A stretch of DNA of 64,000 nt. Source: Phymatolithon calcareum. Lineage: Eukaryota; Rhodophyta; Florideophyceae; Hapalidiales. The notes under the pieces are model-generated. The model was not told where the DNA came from. It was given only the letters and a program-made list of their open reading frames with translations, and did no database searches. Made by a program: the position numbers and the translations under genes. The stretch spans positions 1 through 64,000 of the forward strand of contig OZ345363.1 in the NCBI GenBank assembly GCA_977006965.1. The letters are read 5' to 3'. Position 1 is the first letter of the stretch, and every line of letters starts with the position of its first letter. Of this stretch, positions 10,562 to 24,199 are shown in pieces.

Positions 10562-11147
10562 TTCGGATGACCGATACGATTAAGCCGCGTGCCGCACGTC
10601 TCGAGCAAGATCAAGGCGATCGAGCATGACTGTGCAACGGGTACACGTGGGAATAGGTATGATATGAAACTGAGCTCGTTTGACGCGACACCTACACAGT
10701 TTTATCGCTGTGGCCCTCCTGCACACAGTGATTTTCCATTCTCTGTGCGTCTTGAACGTCCCTGGTCTTGCTTATACAAGACAAGCACATGACGAAGGGA
10801 TCTCGACGTGACAATCTCCACACACTTCATCTATAATAGGAACGGCTGATGGAGAAAAACTGTCACATTACTTTCTAGTACATGGAGTGGGGCATTTGAA
10901 AAATGCGAGGCCTTGAGCCATTGCATGTGCACATACCTGTCGGAGAATATGATATGGCAAATAAGTAAAGAAGAAGAAGAACAAAAGTAGATACAGTAAA
11001 GGCTATCACCGTACTTGTACTCATTCAATGGTAAGTGAGGTCCGGACTCTAAGTTGGAGATTCGCCCCGTGCCCGAAGCTGCAAAGCTCTTTCGACTGGA
11101 ACCAGAATATCTTGAGGAAGGAGTGAGTTTCTAGCATACATTTTTAT
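10562..11147. other. Interval without recognised gene
   Basis: A spacer between two minus-strand pseudogenes. An AT-rich patch with AAG/GAA runs occurs at 10965-11000. No gene or repeat is supported. Confidence 0.5.
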
Positions 11148-12890
11148 TTAGAAAACATTCAGCGGGCCCGCCTTCACTAATTCATTCATTGCAAGTTTGG
11201 GATCATTTCTTTCAATACGAATTCTCCAAAGAGCGGGCATAGCTCCCAGACAAAGCATGCACTGCACACCGTACAACCTATCCACATCACATGTAGTCAT
11301 CGGTAAACATCTAAATCCTGCTTGCGACCGCACTCGCAACAAGCGCAAAGTCGCACCCGGGGTAAACCGTAAGCTTTGCCTCCCCAGATGACCCGTAATA
11401 ATCTGGCGGGTACTCCAAAGACGCCATTTCTGTCCCATGGTATCCGTGAAGCTCTCGATGGACATACCACGGTCCTGCAGCTTGAACACCGACATAACCA
11501 TCGTCCTGTCTCCTGCATACGCTGTCACAATGTCCATTACGCCATGCATTCTGCGACCAAGCATGCCGCGCATTCCTCCAAGGTCGCCCATACGTCGAAT
11601 CGTATCCTCCATGACCGTATCCGCCGTACCTTCCCGCCCATCATACCCATCTTCTCGTTCATCCGCCCTGCCATGCCTCGACCGCCTATTCCGTCGCCGA
11701 AACCGCAGTATCCACCCCATCTACCCATCGGACCCCGCATTAGGGCGTTTGCCGAGTATCCGAGGGCACCGTACGAGCCGTACCGCGCCTTGCGACTCAT
11801 GTCGCGCAAAGTCTGGTGTCCCTCGACGATGGTCAAGAGCGGTGCACCAAATTTTTCTTGGACAAGCACATTCCAATGTCCGCAGTTTCACATTCCGCCG
11901 TAATCTTCGCCGCCTGAGCCGTATCCACCATAACCATTTCCATGCAAAACCGGTCCGCCGTGCCCCCGTAGCCTCCATAGCTGCCATAGCCGCCATGACC
12001 TCCATACCCTCCATACCCACCATGGACTCCACAGACACTATGACCTCCATAGCCGCCATAGCCACGATAGCCTCTTCGTCCAAAGCCTAGTTCGTCCATT
12101 CCGTATTTCATCGCAGATCCGAGCATGCTGGCCATTGCACCGCCGCCCATGAAACCAGAGCGCTTGACGAGCTGAGCAAATATCTTTTCGTCATCGTTCA
12201 ATATTACCACGCTCTCTATGCGGTATCCGCCACGGCCTCCATAGCCGCCACCGTAACCACCACCGTAACCACCACCGTAACCGCCCTAGCACCGTATCCA
12301 CACATTCCACCACCATATCCATAGCCTTTTCTGTGGCTCACGACGTTGTAAGGGCGGCCCGAATTATCATCGGTAAACGTGAGCCAAATGCCGTGGCCCG
12401 GACGCCCGCACTCGTAAACAGAGAATCTTGTCGGAACGGGGATTCACAGCGACGGCACCTGATTCGGGAGCACGAGCGGGTTTAATCGCACGCCCGAGTA
12501 TGGGCTGAACTGTATTTGCCGCTCCCCCACTAGCCAAAATCCCAGCCACGAAATCGCTAAATAAGACCCAAACGTCGCCGGGTCCATGCGAATCACTTGA
12601 ACATGCGTACCAGGAACATCCGCTGCCTCGACTGCGCGTTTTATAGTCGCTCCATCTATTCGGCTGGCCATGCCGCAATATAAAAACACCAAATCAAACT
12701 CAGACAGATCTCTCGACGACGCTGTGATAAATAACCACAAGGTAAACTTCGACCAGTCACCCGCGGAAAAGAAAGTCATATTATGTCTCGATTGCGAAAC
12801 TCTTGGTCTAATTGAAGTTTCCAATAAAGAGCCCCAGTCTTCAAATGCCGATCCCTCTTGCAACGCCGCACGCACGCCACGATTTTTCAA
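11148..12890 (-). pseudogene. Glycine/tyrosine-rich protein, frameshifted pseudogene
   Basis: The minus strand encodes, from 12890, an unrecognised globular part (FDLVFLYCGMAS, then GTHVQVIRMDPATFGSYLA). A frame change is followed by a stretch ending WLTFTDDNSGRPYNVVSH, then GYG/GGYGG repeats (12330-12220 and 12070-11950) separated by a conserved segment (SVVILNDDEKIFAQLVKR). A second glycine- and methionine-rich tract lies at 11870-11540, and a C-terminal part continues to 11148. The frame shifts at least four times, for example near 12510, 12405, 12290 and 11860. Gly-Tyr repeats are typical of RNA-binding or structural low-complexity proteins, but no known domain was recognised, so no function is assigned. 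Confidence 0.55.
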
Positions 12891-12999
12891 AGCTTTCAGA
12901 GTCCACGCGCCTGCCTAAAGTATCCGGAAATTCACTGGCATATCGCACAGAACTATTATCAACGATAATAACGAAAGTTCCACGCTTTCGACGACGAAC

Positions 13000-14072
<1,073 letters not shown>

Positions 14073-14248
14073 GGGATTGCAGCTAATATTGTACTGCTTC
14101 TGTGCTCTACACTCACTGTATGATATAGATAATAAATTTTTATATTATTTTTTCAATAAATATTAATTCAGTTTCAAGTACGATGATTTTTTTAACATGG
14201 TCTACCCTACCAAAACAAGCTACATTCCATACTCAAAAAAGTTGAGTA

Positions 14249-14443
14249 CAGGGGGGGGTCGCTATATAGTGCCGGGTTATATAGTGCCACCTTCTACTTA
14301 GTGCCTGTGGGGATAAAAAAAGACACGGCAAACACGCTTACAGTAGTGCGAAACGGTCCCTCAGATTTCGTGTAGTGCGGAACCTAAATAGTGCGCATTT
14401 TTTTAGTCTGGTTCTATGTGGCACTATATAGCGACCCCCCCTG
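14249..14443. mobile_element. MITE with CAGGGGGGG termini and TA target sites
   Basis: A 195-bp element flanked by TA (14247-14248 and 14444-14445). Its terminal inverted repeats read CAGGGGGGGGTCGCTATATA at the left and the complement at the right, extending through TAGTGCC. Inside, TAGTGC recurs at least six times, mostly in one orientation, like subterminal transposase-binding sites. TA duplication and size fit a non-autonomous Tc1/mariner-type element. No coding capacity. Confidence 0.85.
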
Positions 14444-14937
14444 TATCGAATATAGCTTAATTTCGAATTTTTTAGGTTGTATTGATGTGGTGGCCAAGGG
14501 CGGCGGGAATCTCGATAATATCGTTATTTACAAATTTGAAACAAAAATCTAGCGCAAAATGACGGGGTAATGTTTCACAAAGGTCATGCGAAGAATTGAT
14601 AATTCTTCCGGGACGACAAACGTTCGACTCATCTCATACCGATCAAAAATTTGTACACGCATCTTTGACTTCACTTGCGTTCAGTACTGCGACAGCAACA
14701 CAAATACTTGTACCTGTGCGTCACCTCTATCATAGCAACTCAACAACTCCAATCACTCATGTCTATGAAACGTCGACCTTTTAGCGTGTCCCTCATGTAC
14801 AGTGCAGTAACGAGTACAAAATCGCACATCCCGCCGCAGACCCCATTCCTCCATTTTCCAAGGAACTAACCCCGCCGTCCTTCTCCTCCATCACTTCCCC
14901 CGTGCAAACCCAAGGCGGCACAGTAAACCATTTCGAC
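14444..14937. other. Interval without recognised gene
   Basis: Unique sequence between the MITE and the NB-ARC pseudogene. It could hold the old promoter of the latter, but no core element is convincing. Confidence 0.4.
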
Positions 14938-17059
14938 ATGGACGTCGCCGATCTCGCTCTCGCTCTCATCGCAGAGGCGCGCTATGCTGTGAATGGCATC
15001 CAAACTCGAGTTGCCAACTTTCGGCAGGGACCTGGCACCTTCCAAAGATTGACTAATAATCTGGATGCGATAAATGGGAGCTGTGGAGACATATCTTGGA
15101 TCGGGGCCAGCATCAGCCCCTGCTCGTATCCGCTCTGCCTTCCTGGAAGTAGTTACGTCCGTGTGCCACATTCTGGAGAACTGCGACTCAACGTTGGAGG
15201 AAGGTTGGGCAAAGGAGTTTAAGGGAAGCAAAAGTCGCTTACCATCGAAATTGAAGTCCTTGTTTAATCGAACAACGCGAGCGATAGCTTTAAGCGACAC
15301 CATGGAAACGGTGCAACAGCAAGTTTAAAGCGCGTCGATGAAGCTGGAAACTCTGATTGCAACGTTCGTGACAGAAGAGAATATTGATGTTGTTGTGTCC
15401 AAGCTGGACAATATGGAACGAATCGGTAATGAGAAAGAAGTGTATCGAGTGGAAGCAAGCACACAAGCACACAACGCGTAAGTTTGATGCGAAAGATGAG
15501 GATGGAAAGCCGTGTTCTCCGGAAGGAATGTTGAAGGAATCAATTTTATCGTTGGAGTCGTCTTCCGCAGTGATTGCGGCGACTGGAGTGAATACGGGCA
15601 GGGTGATTACGCCTGCGCATAGTGTGCTCGGAATGGCCGGAGTAGGGAAGACGATTACGTTACAAGGACTTGCGTCTAATGAGGAGATTCGGGAACGTTT
15701 TCCGGACGGAGTCCAGTACATGCGTTTGAGTCAAAAAGCAACGTTCCTGACGGCAAGAGGAGAAGTCGCGAAAATAATGCGTCTTACATGAGCATCGGCT
15801 TCTGTGTGTGAGGTGGAGCAGTCCGAGTCATTGCGGGAGGTGATTGACTACGCGGTGGCATGGTTCGAAGAGAAAGTTTGTCTTTTTCTCGTGGGCGACC
15901 TCTTGCCTACGGAGAAGAACAAAACCGGGTTCCTGAGTGATATCACCCAGCTTTTGAGGAGCTGCCCAGCGAGCCGGATGGCAATAACGACAAGGAGTGC
16001 AGAAATAGCGCACACTGCTGGGCGGCCTGCTGACTTCTCACCAAGAGATGCACTAGGGGACGTATCTGTGAGCATGTTCATGACGCACACAAAACGGGAT
16101 GCTGCGAAGTACGGGCTCCCAGAAGTCACTGGCGACTTGAGAAAGAGTATTGTGATGATCTTAAAGAGCTGCGGCGGGTTGCCGATAGCGCTGGCAATTG
16201 CAGGAAGCGCATTTTTTCCTGTCAAGAGAGCATGGTGATTTTGAAGGTGGACGTACGGAGTATGTTCCACAACTGGAGGAGCGGAGGATTGAACTTAGGG
16301 AAGAGCAAAGCCCAGACGGTGGGAGCTTGTATGCAGGGATCTCGCTGATTCTGAATATGTTGGAAGCTGAATTCGTGAAGTTCAAGGCAAGAAGCTCGGT
16401 GGGAACGAACAAATTGATGGCCGATCTGTACACAAGTCTGTGCGTGCCAGTTTCCGTCCTAAGCAGAATGTGGAAGGTGAGCAAAGCTTTTGCTTTGGGT
16501 GTAGTGCGCCTTCTCAGTGAGTTGAGACTTTGTAAGCTTACTTTTCGGGAAGATGCTGAAGGGCGGAGGAAAGAACGTGGTGTGATGGTTCATGATCTAC
16601 AATTGGAGTTTTGGAGACAAGAAGCCGTGACCGCGAAGACAAGCTCGGTATGGCACACACAGCTTCTGAACGGATATCTGGCACGGGAACCGAGGACATG
16701 TGATTGGAGATGAAGGCGATTCGTTTGAGGGAAAGTTTTTGGCGTAAATACCAAGAGCCTGGTGGTCCGCGGAAGATGAAGGCTATATTCTCGTGGAAGT
16801 TGGGAAACACCTTGTGTGTGGGGATTTGGTAATTGAGCTTGGGGCTCTTTTGTTGGATGTGCGTTGGACGCACGCACGTGGTGAGATAGGTGGGATATTG
16901 GCACTGAAAGCGGACTTTGATTGTTTACTGACGGTAGGGGACCAATGTATTCCAGAAAGAGTAAGATGGAGCTTCGAATTGGTTTGGAGAGCGATACAAG
17001 TGTCGTTGGGAAGAGTAATGCAAGGAGCGCGAGCGTTTCTGTTCCATTGCTATAACTAG
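14938..17059 (+). pseudogene. NB-ARC STAND ATPase (APAF1/R-protein type), frameshifted
   Basis: An ATG at 14938 opens a helical N-terminal domain (MDVADLALALIAEARYAV). A frame change near 15060, a stop at 15326-15328 and another shift near 15475 follow. The NB-ARC domain has a P-loop GMAGVGKT (15630-15653), a kinase-2-like LFLVGD, SRMAITTRS (RNBS-B/sensor 1) and CGGLPIALAIAG (GLPL motif, about 16170-16205). A winged-helix region follows (VSVLSRMWKVSKAFALGVVR, then VMVHDLQLEFWRQ), and a helical segment (ALLLDVRWTHARGEIGGILA) ends at 17059. Intact family members are signal-responsive oligomerising ATPases in immunity or cell death. At least four disablements make this non-coding. A WD40 or other sensor C-terminus is not seen. 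Confidence 0.8.
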
Positions 17060-18849
17060 GAATCAAGTCACAAGAGCGTCGCGGCATTCAACCGCTCGCC
17101 GGGCTGGCCACTGTGCTCTCATACTTCCAGCCTTGTGTGTTTTAAAGTTTATTTTTTAAAAGCCTCAAAGTCTTTCGAATATGCGGGCAAGCCTTCCTCG
17201 TTTACTGCTGACCTTAGTATAACTTTCATGAATCGGCCCTCGTTGTACCCTTTGCGCGTACATTGCACTCTTGGCTCGCCCTTTCTTTGTCACAGTACCT
17301 TCTCCCAGCTCTCTGCCGTCCAGCGCTCTTGAATCCTTTCCGCCATTATCATTGTCACGCGCTGTGGGTGGAAAGAACATAAATCTGTCACATTCCAATT
17401 CTTCACGCAATGCGTCAGGCTCGTCGAAGAGGATGTACTTCTATATCTTGATGGAGTCATAAGAACGATTCTTCGAGCAGATGGTGCCAAGATATGCTTT
17501 TCACTTCTAACAATGGCATACCTACTTATCCAAAGTTTCGCAATCTACAACGGTCGTAAGGTTCTCCCCCAGAACATGGAAACTGGATTTGTTCGCCTGG
17601 AGTAGAGTGAACGTCACATTTATGGCGCAGTTTTTATTATCTGGATGCACGTTTTAACAGCAGTCTCATGCGTCGCGGACGATAGCGAAGTATCGGCGGT
17701 CGTGGGAGCTCGAACTTGGGACGAATACTTGCACACGATGGAAGTTGAAAGCGTGAGCTTGCATGATGACTACAATGAATACACCCGTATGAATAACCTT
17801 GTTCTGGTTTAACTGAAAAATCCGTTAATGCCTAGGATGATGGAATCTGGAATTCACACTGCGCCTGTGCTCTGGACGGGTTCTGACATGGATCCGGGCA
17901 GAAGGTATATGCCATGGGTTTCGGAAAAATGAAACAGAAAGAGAACGCTCGTTTTTCAAAAAGTCTTCGAAACGCCACTCTGTACAAGTTAGATATTTCC
18001 GCATGCGAAGGATGCTACGACCTGAGCGGAAGCAAGAAGGATACCTTGTGTCTGGATGGATCAAAGTCTACGATATGCTATGGTGGTGAAGGGGGACCTG
18101 TTATGTTGTAGACAAGAGGGTATGACAATATTGTGAAGCCGTATGTAGTGGTAATTGTTACGACGGTTTGAGAAGGTTCTTCGAGTTGTATTCTGGGGAA
18201 CAAAGTAATAGGTACTGTTTTAGAAGGTTCTTATGACTAAATTGCTCAAAATGTGGGAAAAAACAGACGATTCTGATTGTAGTACAGCAGTTTTCCATTA
18301 TCCTGTTCAGAAATTGGCACGTTACTCTCTGAGGCCCTCAGTTGGGTCCACTTGATGCTCCGATCGCTGAATATCACCCAGACGTGTTGCATACATTTAT
18401 TTCAAGAATTCGAATTGATAGAATCGAACCGTAGCTGACCCATAAATGTTATTTCTGCGAGGTAGTTAGGAAAGCAGTGTACAAGTTGATTGTAAATGTC
18501 TTCAAAATGTTGATTCAATTGAGGGAGACTCCCTCATTTTATGGCGTTGGTACAATTGGCAATAGAGAATGTTGCACGTCTCCGATCATACGATGATGGT
18601 ATGCCAAGACAATAAAGACAGCGACTCTCAAAAACTGCTGCCTTTATTGTCTGCTTTTTGCATTATTAAAGTAGTGCTATAAGGTGTTACAAACATCAAG
18701 GAAACATTGGATTGAAAATGGAGACGAACATTGACCAGAGTGCGTTGATTGATTGCATTTCTTTTGCTTCCAGATTGGTATTGAAATTCGAATCTTTTCT
18801 GGAATAATGCTTTACGTTATTGTGGAATATATGTCAAGAATATGAGGAC
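17060..18849. other. Interval with only a LINE tail recognised
   Basis: Apart from 17150-17212 no known family is recognised. AT content rises after 18100 and small open frames look random. Confidence 0.45.
17150..17212 (-). mobile_element. 3' tail of the local LINE family
   Basis: The reverse complement matches the 3' tail at 34940-35000, with blocks GAAGCCTTGCCC-like, ATATTCGTAAGACT-like and AGGCTTCTAAAA-like in the same order. Only the tail is present, the usual product of abortive target-primed reverse transcription. Confidence 0.6.
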
Positions 18850-20814
18850 CTAGTGTCTATGTGCCGGGATTTTTTCCTCAATTGAGGACTGAAAATGATT
18901 TTAAGTTTTGGAAACGAAAGCTAGGCACTATCAAGCTCGTTAAAAGCGTGAAGCTCAAGGAAGTCTTCAACGTGCTTAGCGAAACAGTTCCTGCCAGTAG
19001 AAGCGCCACAAATATATAGTGTGGCATATTCACGCCTATTAGAATATGAGCACAAGAGGGTCTTCGTCTTGAATTTCCCAACTAGCAGTTGTTTTGAACA
19101 GCACAAGTAGTCACTATGATATCCTGAGTCCTCCTTTTCTTTTTCTCGGGAGTTAAGAGGGTTCTAACACCGCTCGCGAATGCAAATATACGTTCTTTAG
19201 CGACGAAACGTCGACGAGTAATGCGCGTGGCAAATGTGTTACCAATGAGTTGCTCGAACATCACTTGACATTACCTTCGCTGCTTCATGTGCTGCTGACC
19301 CTCTGCACGGGCACCTGAGAATAGAAGTCATCTAAGAATCACGCAAATTGCCAGAAGAGTTGATGACTCCTATGAACTATAGTCGCACTTGTTGAAGATG
19401 AAGGATTATCGCATTTCTTCCACTCGCCGAGTGCTGTATCTCTCAACCGTTCTCCGGTTAGTGACCTCCGTTCCCATACCAACGGGATATGGACTCACGG
19501 AAGCATCTCAGGTCCGACGGAGGCACAGTGCGCTTTCTGGGGTCAGATATGGCATCGACAGAATCTTGACCGAGCGACCAGCGGTGCTGCGCAGACTACA
19601 TGTTCCACTTGGTTGAGCAGTGAATGATATTCACTGGAAGTGTTCGGCGAGCGGCATACCAGTCTTTGAAGAAGAAGGAGAGTTGAGATACTTAATTGGC
19701 CTTGTTGCCCTCCAAAAATTTCTCTCGGCGCTGAGCTCAACTCTTGTCATGAGGATAATTATTCCGAAAAACTCAATCATCTCTGTCAATGTAGTCTCTT
19801 GTTGTCCAATTATTCTCAGCTTAGCGAACGCCAGAGCAGAAAAATTTCCCATGTGAACTTGGGGAAAAATCTTCATGACGCAAACTTACTCTGTATGAAT
19901 ACCAATACCATCATTTTCTGATAAGATGTCTCTGGTAAGAGCGCAAAGTCTTCAGAACTGAGAGGAAACCCGATTCGGTCCTGAAGCTTGGCGCTCGTAC
20001 CATGGTTCCCCAAAAGCGACAGTATTCGGCTCGCGGTCAGGCACGACGACATCAGGTTCGTTTTGTGATGGTTGGTCCCAAGAGCCCTTCAAGACGTAGG
20101 AGAGAGAGCCCGGAAAAGGGCGTTTAGAGATGGTAAAGGTTTTATGGATGCTTTTTTGTCTATTTGATGAGCTTCTGATTGTGACTGTGGATGATAAACT
20201 GGCGCTTCGCGATGAAGATGGGCGAGGATGAGTACTGTAAGCAGTCCTGGGTGGTACTGCGCTTTGCCGGTGTTGGCTCGGTTCAAGGCTGGTGAGCTTC
20301 TGCAATGCCATCTTCAGTGTCCCCTATCTTGACGTTGAACAGGTTGACTGTCTTAAAATTAGTCTTCTTCGGCGAACGCCAAACTATGACACATTTTACG
20401 CAAAGTGATATGCTCGCGCGACCATTCAGTTTTCCTCCAGTACCTCCTGAACGATACCACACACCCTTTTTTACTTGGAAAAGGCTCCATATTGTCTGGA
20501 GCATTCTACGAGACCTGTCACCGATGCTTCCTTTGTGTGTCTGGATGTACCGACCACGAGGGGCCGGACTTTTTCTCGTGGCATGGCAGGTCTGGTACTT
20601 CTGGGTGACCACTATATTTTCGTTGCTAGCGCCGAACGAAGAGATTTTAAGGTAGTAGTTGCGGTACTCCTCACCCACTACACAAGTTCGGCTTTTCAGT
20701 AATGGCGCAGATGATCCGTTCTGCGTTCGATTTACTAACTTTTCCGAGCTTTTGAATCCGCCCTCATTTGAGGACTGGGTCCTCAATTGAGGACGTTCGG
20801 CACATAGACACTAG
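18850..20814. mobile_element. 2-kb transposon-like element with long terminal inverted repeats
   Basis: The left end starts CTAGTGTCTATGTGCCG (18850-18866) and the right end is its exact complement (20798-20814). Just inside, both ends carry the palindromic TCCTCAATTGAGGA (18875-18888; 20780-20793). The interior has only fragmentary frames; the best is 167 codons on the minus strand (20283-20786) and is not recognised. No target duplication is obvious: flanks are GAGGAC and TCCGTT. The right 400 bp recurs at 26936-27313 with its end, so this is a repeated element rather than a chance palindrome. The transposase class cannot be named. Confidence 0.7.
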
Positions 20815-21537
20815 TCCGTTCTATACTGACAATGGATTTCGTCGTCAATCCCAAGACCATTTAGGGTCTAGCCGTAGTGCTCTCCGTGACTTTTGTTGTT
20901 ACATGTGCGTTACTTGGTGCTAAGTCCATCGGGCCATATATGTACTGCTCATGATGGTGTCGGGAAAGAGACAGCGATTGACAAGCATACCAAGAAATCT
21001 CTGCTTGCCCGTGTGTTTAGCCCTAGTTGGAAACTTTTTGATGAATCTAGTGATTAGAAGTGAATGAAGCTGGAGTGACAGACTCTATGTTTTTACATCT
21101 TGAGCTTAGGCTAGCAAACGAATACATAAAATAGAAGAGAACGTTATGAATCATGCAATCGCTTGACAAACTTGTCCATGAAGAACGAGGGCAAATGTAA
21201 GGTGAAAGATTGGGCAGAAAAATGCTACTTATCAAGTAAAGAGTACAGCGCACAGAAAAGCTGAGGAAAACTTAGGGTTACACGGTCGTGCTGTCTCATC
21301 TTATCGAGATCAAGATGACAGTAGGGTGGACCAACGTTCTAGCGCTAGTAAACTTAGAAGAATGCGAAAAGATCGCTTTGGGGTACTCATTAAGAAAGAG
21401 AAACGGAGATGAATGAAGTCCGAAGCTACACTGAAAGTGTTGAGGAAAATTGCTAAGGCTAAAGAATTGTATTCGGACTTAAAAGACGATAGTACAGCTG
21501 CGCTGGGAGTACAGTCACTGAAGTAGAGTCAAAATTC
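20815..21537. other. Interval without recognised gene
   Basis: Nothing recognised. The final 100-200 bases before 21538 may belong to the LINE fragment that follows. Confidence 0.4.
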
Positions 21538-22131
21538 TTCAATCAATTATTCTGGCCACCGGCGCGAAGTAGGAAGTATGAGATCCGTTTCTTGTGCCGG
21601 ATCCAGACAGCCCAACATCGCTGAAATATCCGGGCATTCAAAATGCTGAGAAGAAGCAAGACAAAAGAATGTAAATACGCAAATGTCGTCCCCGTAAGCA
21701 GAAATAACGAATACTGGAAGTACACACGAAAAGATGTCGCAGCGATGGAGACCAGAGAGCCGCTTGTGAGGCTGTAGAGTTTATATAAACAGCAAGGCCT
21801 CGCCAATACTTACATCTAAGTTTCCGGTAATGTACGGGAACTGCCTAGACTCGAAGCGGGAAAGGAAGAAACTATACGACAAGACGGAGAGCAGTCACCA
21901 ATCTTCGAGCTCTCCAAGGTTAAGCACAGTCAAATCGCGCTGGAGAACTCCTGTGAAAGATTTCCACTCGTGTCAACAACAAGCATGGCCGAAAACCTGG
22001 CCACAAAAGCCAGAGAGCATATGCAGACCCGTGAAAGCACGCACGCAGTGTATGATATCGACGGGCTGGATAAGCTCTTACTTTTTAGCAGGGCGCTCGA
22101 AGAGAGCGTGAAGAACGAACAAGGCCTGTAA
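21538..22131 (+). pseudogene. LINE ORF C-terminal fragment (copy A)
   Basis: Plus-strand blocks FLCRIQTAQH, AFKMLRRSKTKE and LDSKRERKKLYDKT, and after a frame change LSKVKHSQIALENSCERFP, VSTTSMAE and LDKLLLFSRALEES, match the better-preserved copy at 34-35 kb in order. This is the region downstream of the reverse transcriptase. It contains stops and frameshifts and lacks RT, so it is a 5'-truncated dead copy. Confidence 0.75.
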
Positions 22132-23786
22132 TGACTCGCAGAAGGAAAGGTAAAATGCGCTCGAGTCCCATGGATCAGAAATCCGTTATAGGACTGATAT
22201 ATTCGCTTTAAATCCTGAGTTTTTCCGTCCTCCAATCGGATGGACGCTAGGTGAGCTGCACAAAGGTAGGTCGCATTAGAGGAAGCCTCGCCTTTATCCT
22301 CGAAAGTCTTTCGGGATCATAAATAAACTTGAAGAAAACCTCCTAGAACTATTTTTCGTTTGTGCGTATTAAACGCTCTAAGCAACACTCGAGAGACTGT
22401 AAGGGAGAAACGTTTCAGATGCTAATTTCTACTGTAGCTCTGCACACTGCTCATATCTAATACTTCCGTATGAATCTCTATACTGCGGTCCTAGCTACAA
22501 AAATTACCCTCCTAGAGAAATGGGGGAAAATCTTTGCTTCAAATGGTCAATCACCGACAGTGTGCGTTGCCATACCTCGTTCCTTCTCTGTTCTATTCCA
22601 CATCATCGAAGAAAGCAATGAAAGAGAACAGTAGCTGGTCCACGGATTGCTGGATCTCCTCCCTGGACAGATAGTATTTTGGCAGATGATTCAGAATATT
22701 GTCCATTAGTGTTACCAAAATATCTCCAAATTTTTTGTTCTAAAGTGTGCTGCTCAGTGGTGGAAACCTTCCAAACGCCTCCCTCACCACCATCTGGCGC
22801 TGAAGTATTCTCGTATGTCTTGTGATCACCAGGATGGATCTTGCAATATCGTGCAGAATTTTGTTCCGTTTGACTCCAAGGAGTCACCTTCTTCCTTGAG
22901 GAGGGCTGCTTTCAGTGGGGGATATTTGTCAACTTTATTTTGAAAGCGCCCAAGGCCTCTGCAGTGTAAGTAACAGTGTCGCTTATCTTTCTATCCTCTG
23001 TTATCTAGCGACCTAGTATTCTCTCTCTCAATGAGGGCTCTTGTAGCTCTCTTACATTCATATTCGATATTCTTCGCCTTTTTTGCGTTGTTCAGGTGCC
23101 TTTGTAATGCCTTTAATGCAATTAGAGCTCTTGGTCCGAAACATTTTTCAAGCACCGTTTTCCTCCACAAAAGAGTCCGGTACTAAAATACTAGATTTAA
23201 CAGGTTAGAAAAGATGAGCCTTTTTGGAACCGTAAATCAGCCCGACTGCGTTAAGCGCAATTAGAGATCTCAGAAAGCGCAGGAGGCCAAGTGCAAAAAA
23301 TTAAAGCCGACCCGAGATCATGTATGGCTGCACGATTTTATGTGTTCGTGAGAATTGTAACATCGCCGTTTTTTACAACTCTCTGCCAGTCCTGGATAAG
23401 AAAACGGCGTGACTCAAGTGGCTCTCACAAATTCGAATTGTTGAAAGACAGGGGAAGTATCGCAAAGCTGACAGACTTGTGCTGCATAAGTTGACCAGCT
23501 GGCCATACAAGAACGCACTCTGGAGGAACGGACCTGAAGTCCACGTTCTGAGTCTCCTGCGGCTGACGAGGCTCAGAGCCTCAGGTAATTCCGTGATTTG
23601 TCATGAGAAGCAACAGCTCTGTGATCCGGCTGGACGATGAGTCCCCGCGTTGGGACCAAAGTCCATTGTATTAAAAATTCTGAATTATTAAACGCACCCA
23701 GGAACACTCATGAGACTGCAAGAGAGGTTCGTCTCTGCTGTTACTCTCTTTATTGCTCTTCTCGGCTTACGTTCTCGTAGATCTAG
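22132..23786. other. Interval without recognised gene
   Basis: No known family recognised. A weak likeness to the TIR-element end (CCTAGTATTC followed by TCAATGAGGG at 23010-23035) is too poor to call. Confidence 0.4.
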
Positions 23787-24090
23787 ATGCGAAAATTCTC
23801 CACCGGTGGCGGGAAAAGCATGGTTCTAGTTTTTTGCTCTTTGGTTCTACGCACGCAACATGTAGATGCTTGTTGGGCTGGTTTGTTTTTGACACCATTT
23901 GTTTTGCAATCCAGAAACATTAAACAGCGTTTGAACATGTCGTACCTTTTTCCTTGCTTTGGCACTTCTTGCCAAATTCTAACTAGCTTAGAGTACAAGT
24001 CGTTTGAAGCGTCAACGAAACACTGTCCTGCTGGTCTCTTGGTGCTGCAACGAAAGTGTGCATCTCAGCTAGGACAGATCTGGCCATACA
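23787..24090 (+). pseudogene. RecQ-like helicase fragment with Walker A
   Basis: The plus strand reads MRKFSTGGGKSMVLVF, a RecQ-style Walker A block. LFLTPFVLQSRNIKQRL follows, resembling the motif Ia region of telomere-linked helicases, and then CPAGLLVLQRKCAS, where families of this type have a P-E-K/A-block. It differs from the copies at 2.6 and 37 kb, so a second subfamily may be represented. The frame is short and no DEAH box follows. Assignment is tentative. Confidence 0.4.
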
Positions 24091-24199
24091 GACCGGAGAC
24101 GTCTGCGTGTATGCGAGCTCTAAGTTCTTCTCTCTTATTTCATGTTTTCTTTCGAATATGATTCCCTTTCGTCACAGGCACAAGATGGGACTTATTTCA

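Noticed and set aside
11376-12090. Long plus-strand frames rich in Ser/Pro/Ile/Arg
   Set aside because: They are mirror images of the minus-strand Gly/Tyr-rich repeats, without any recognised domain.
17165-17490. Minus-strand frames next to the LINE tail as LINE coding sequence
   Set aside because: No LINE motif from the better copies could be matched upstream of the tail.
20305-20655. Plus-strand open frame conserved with 26.9-27.1 kb
   Set aside because: Similarity is equally good on the minus strand and at DNA level, so it reflects a shared repeat rather than proven coding.
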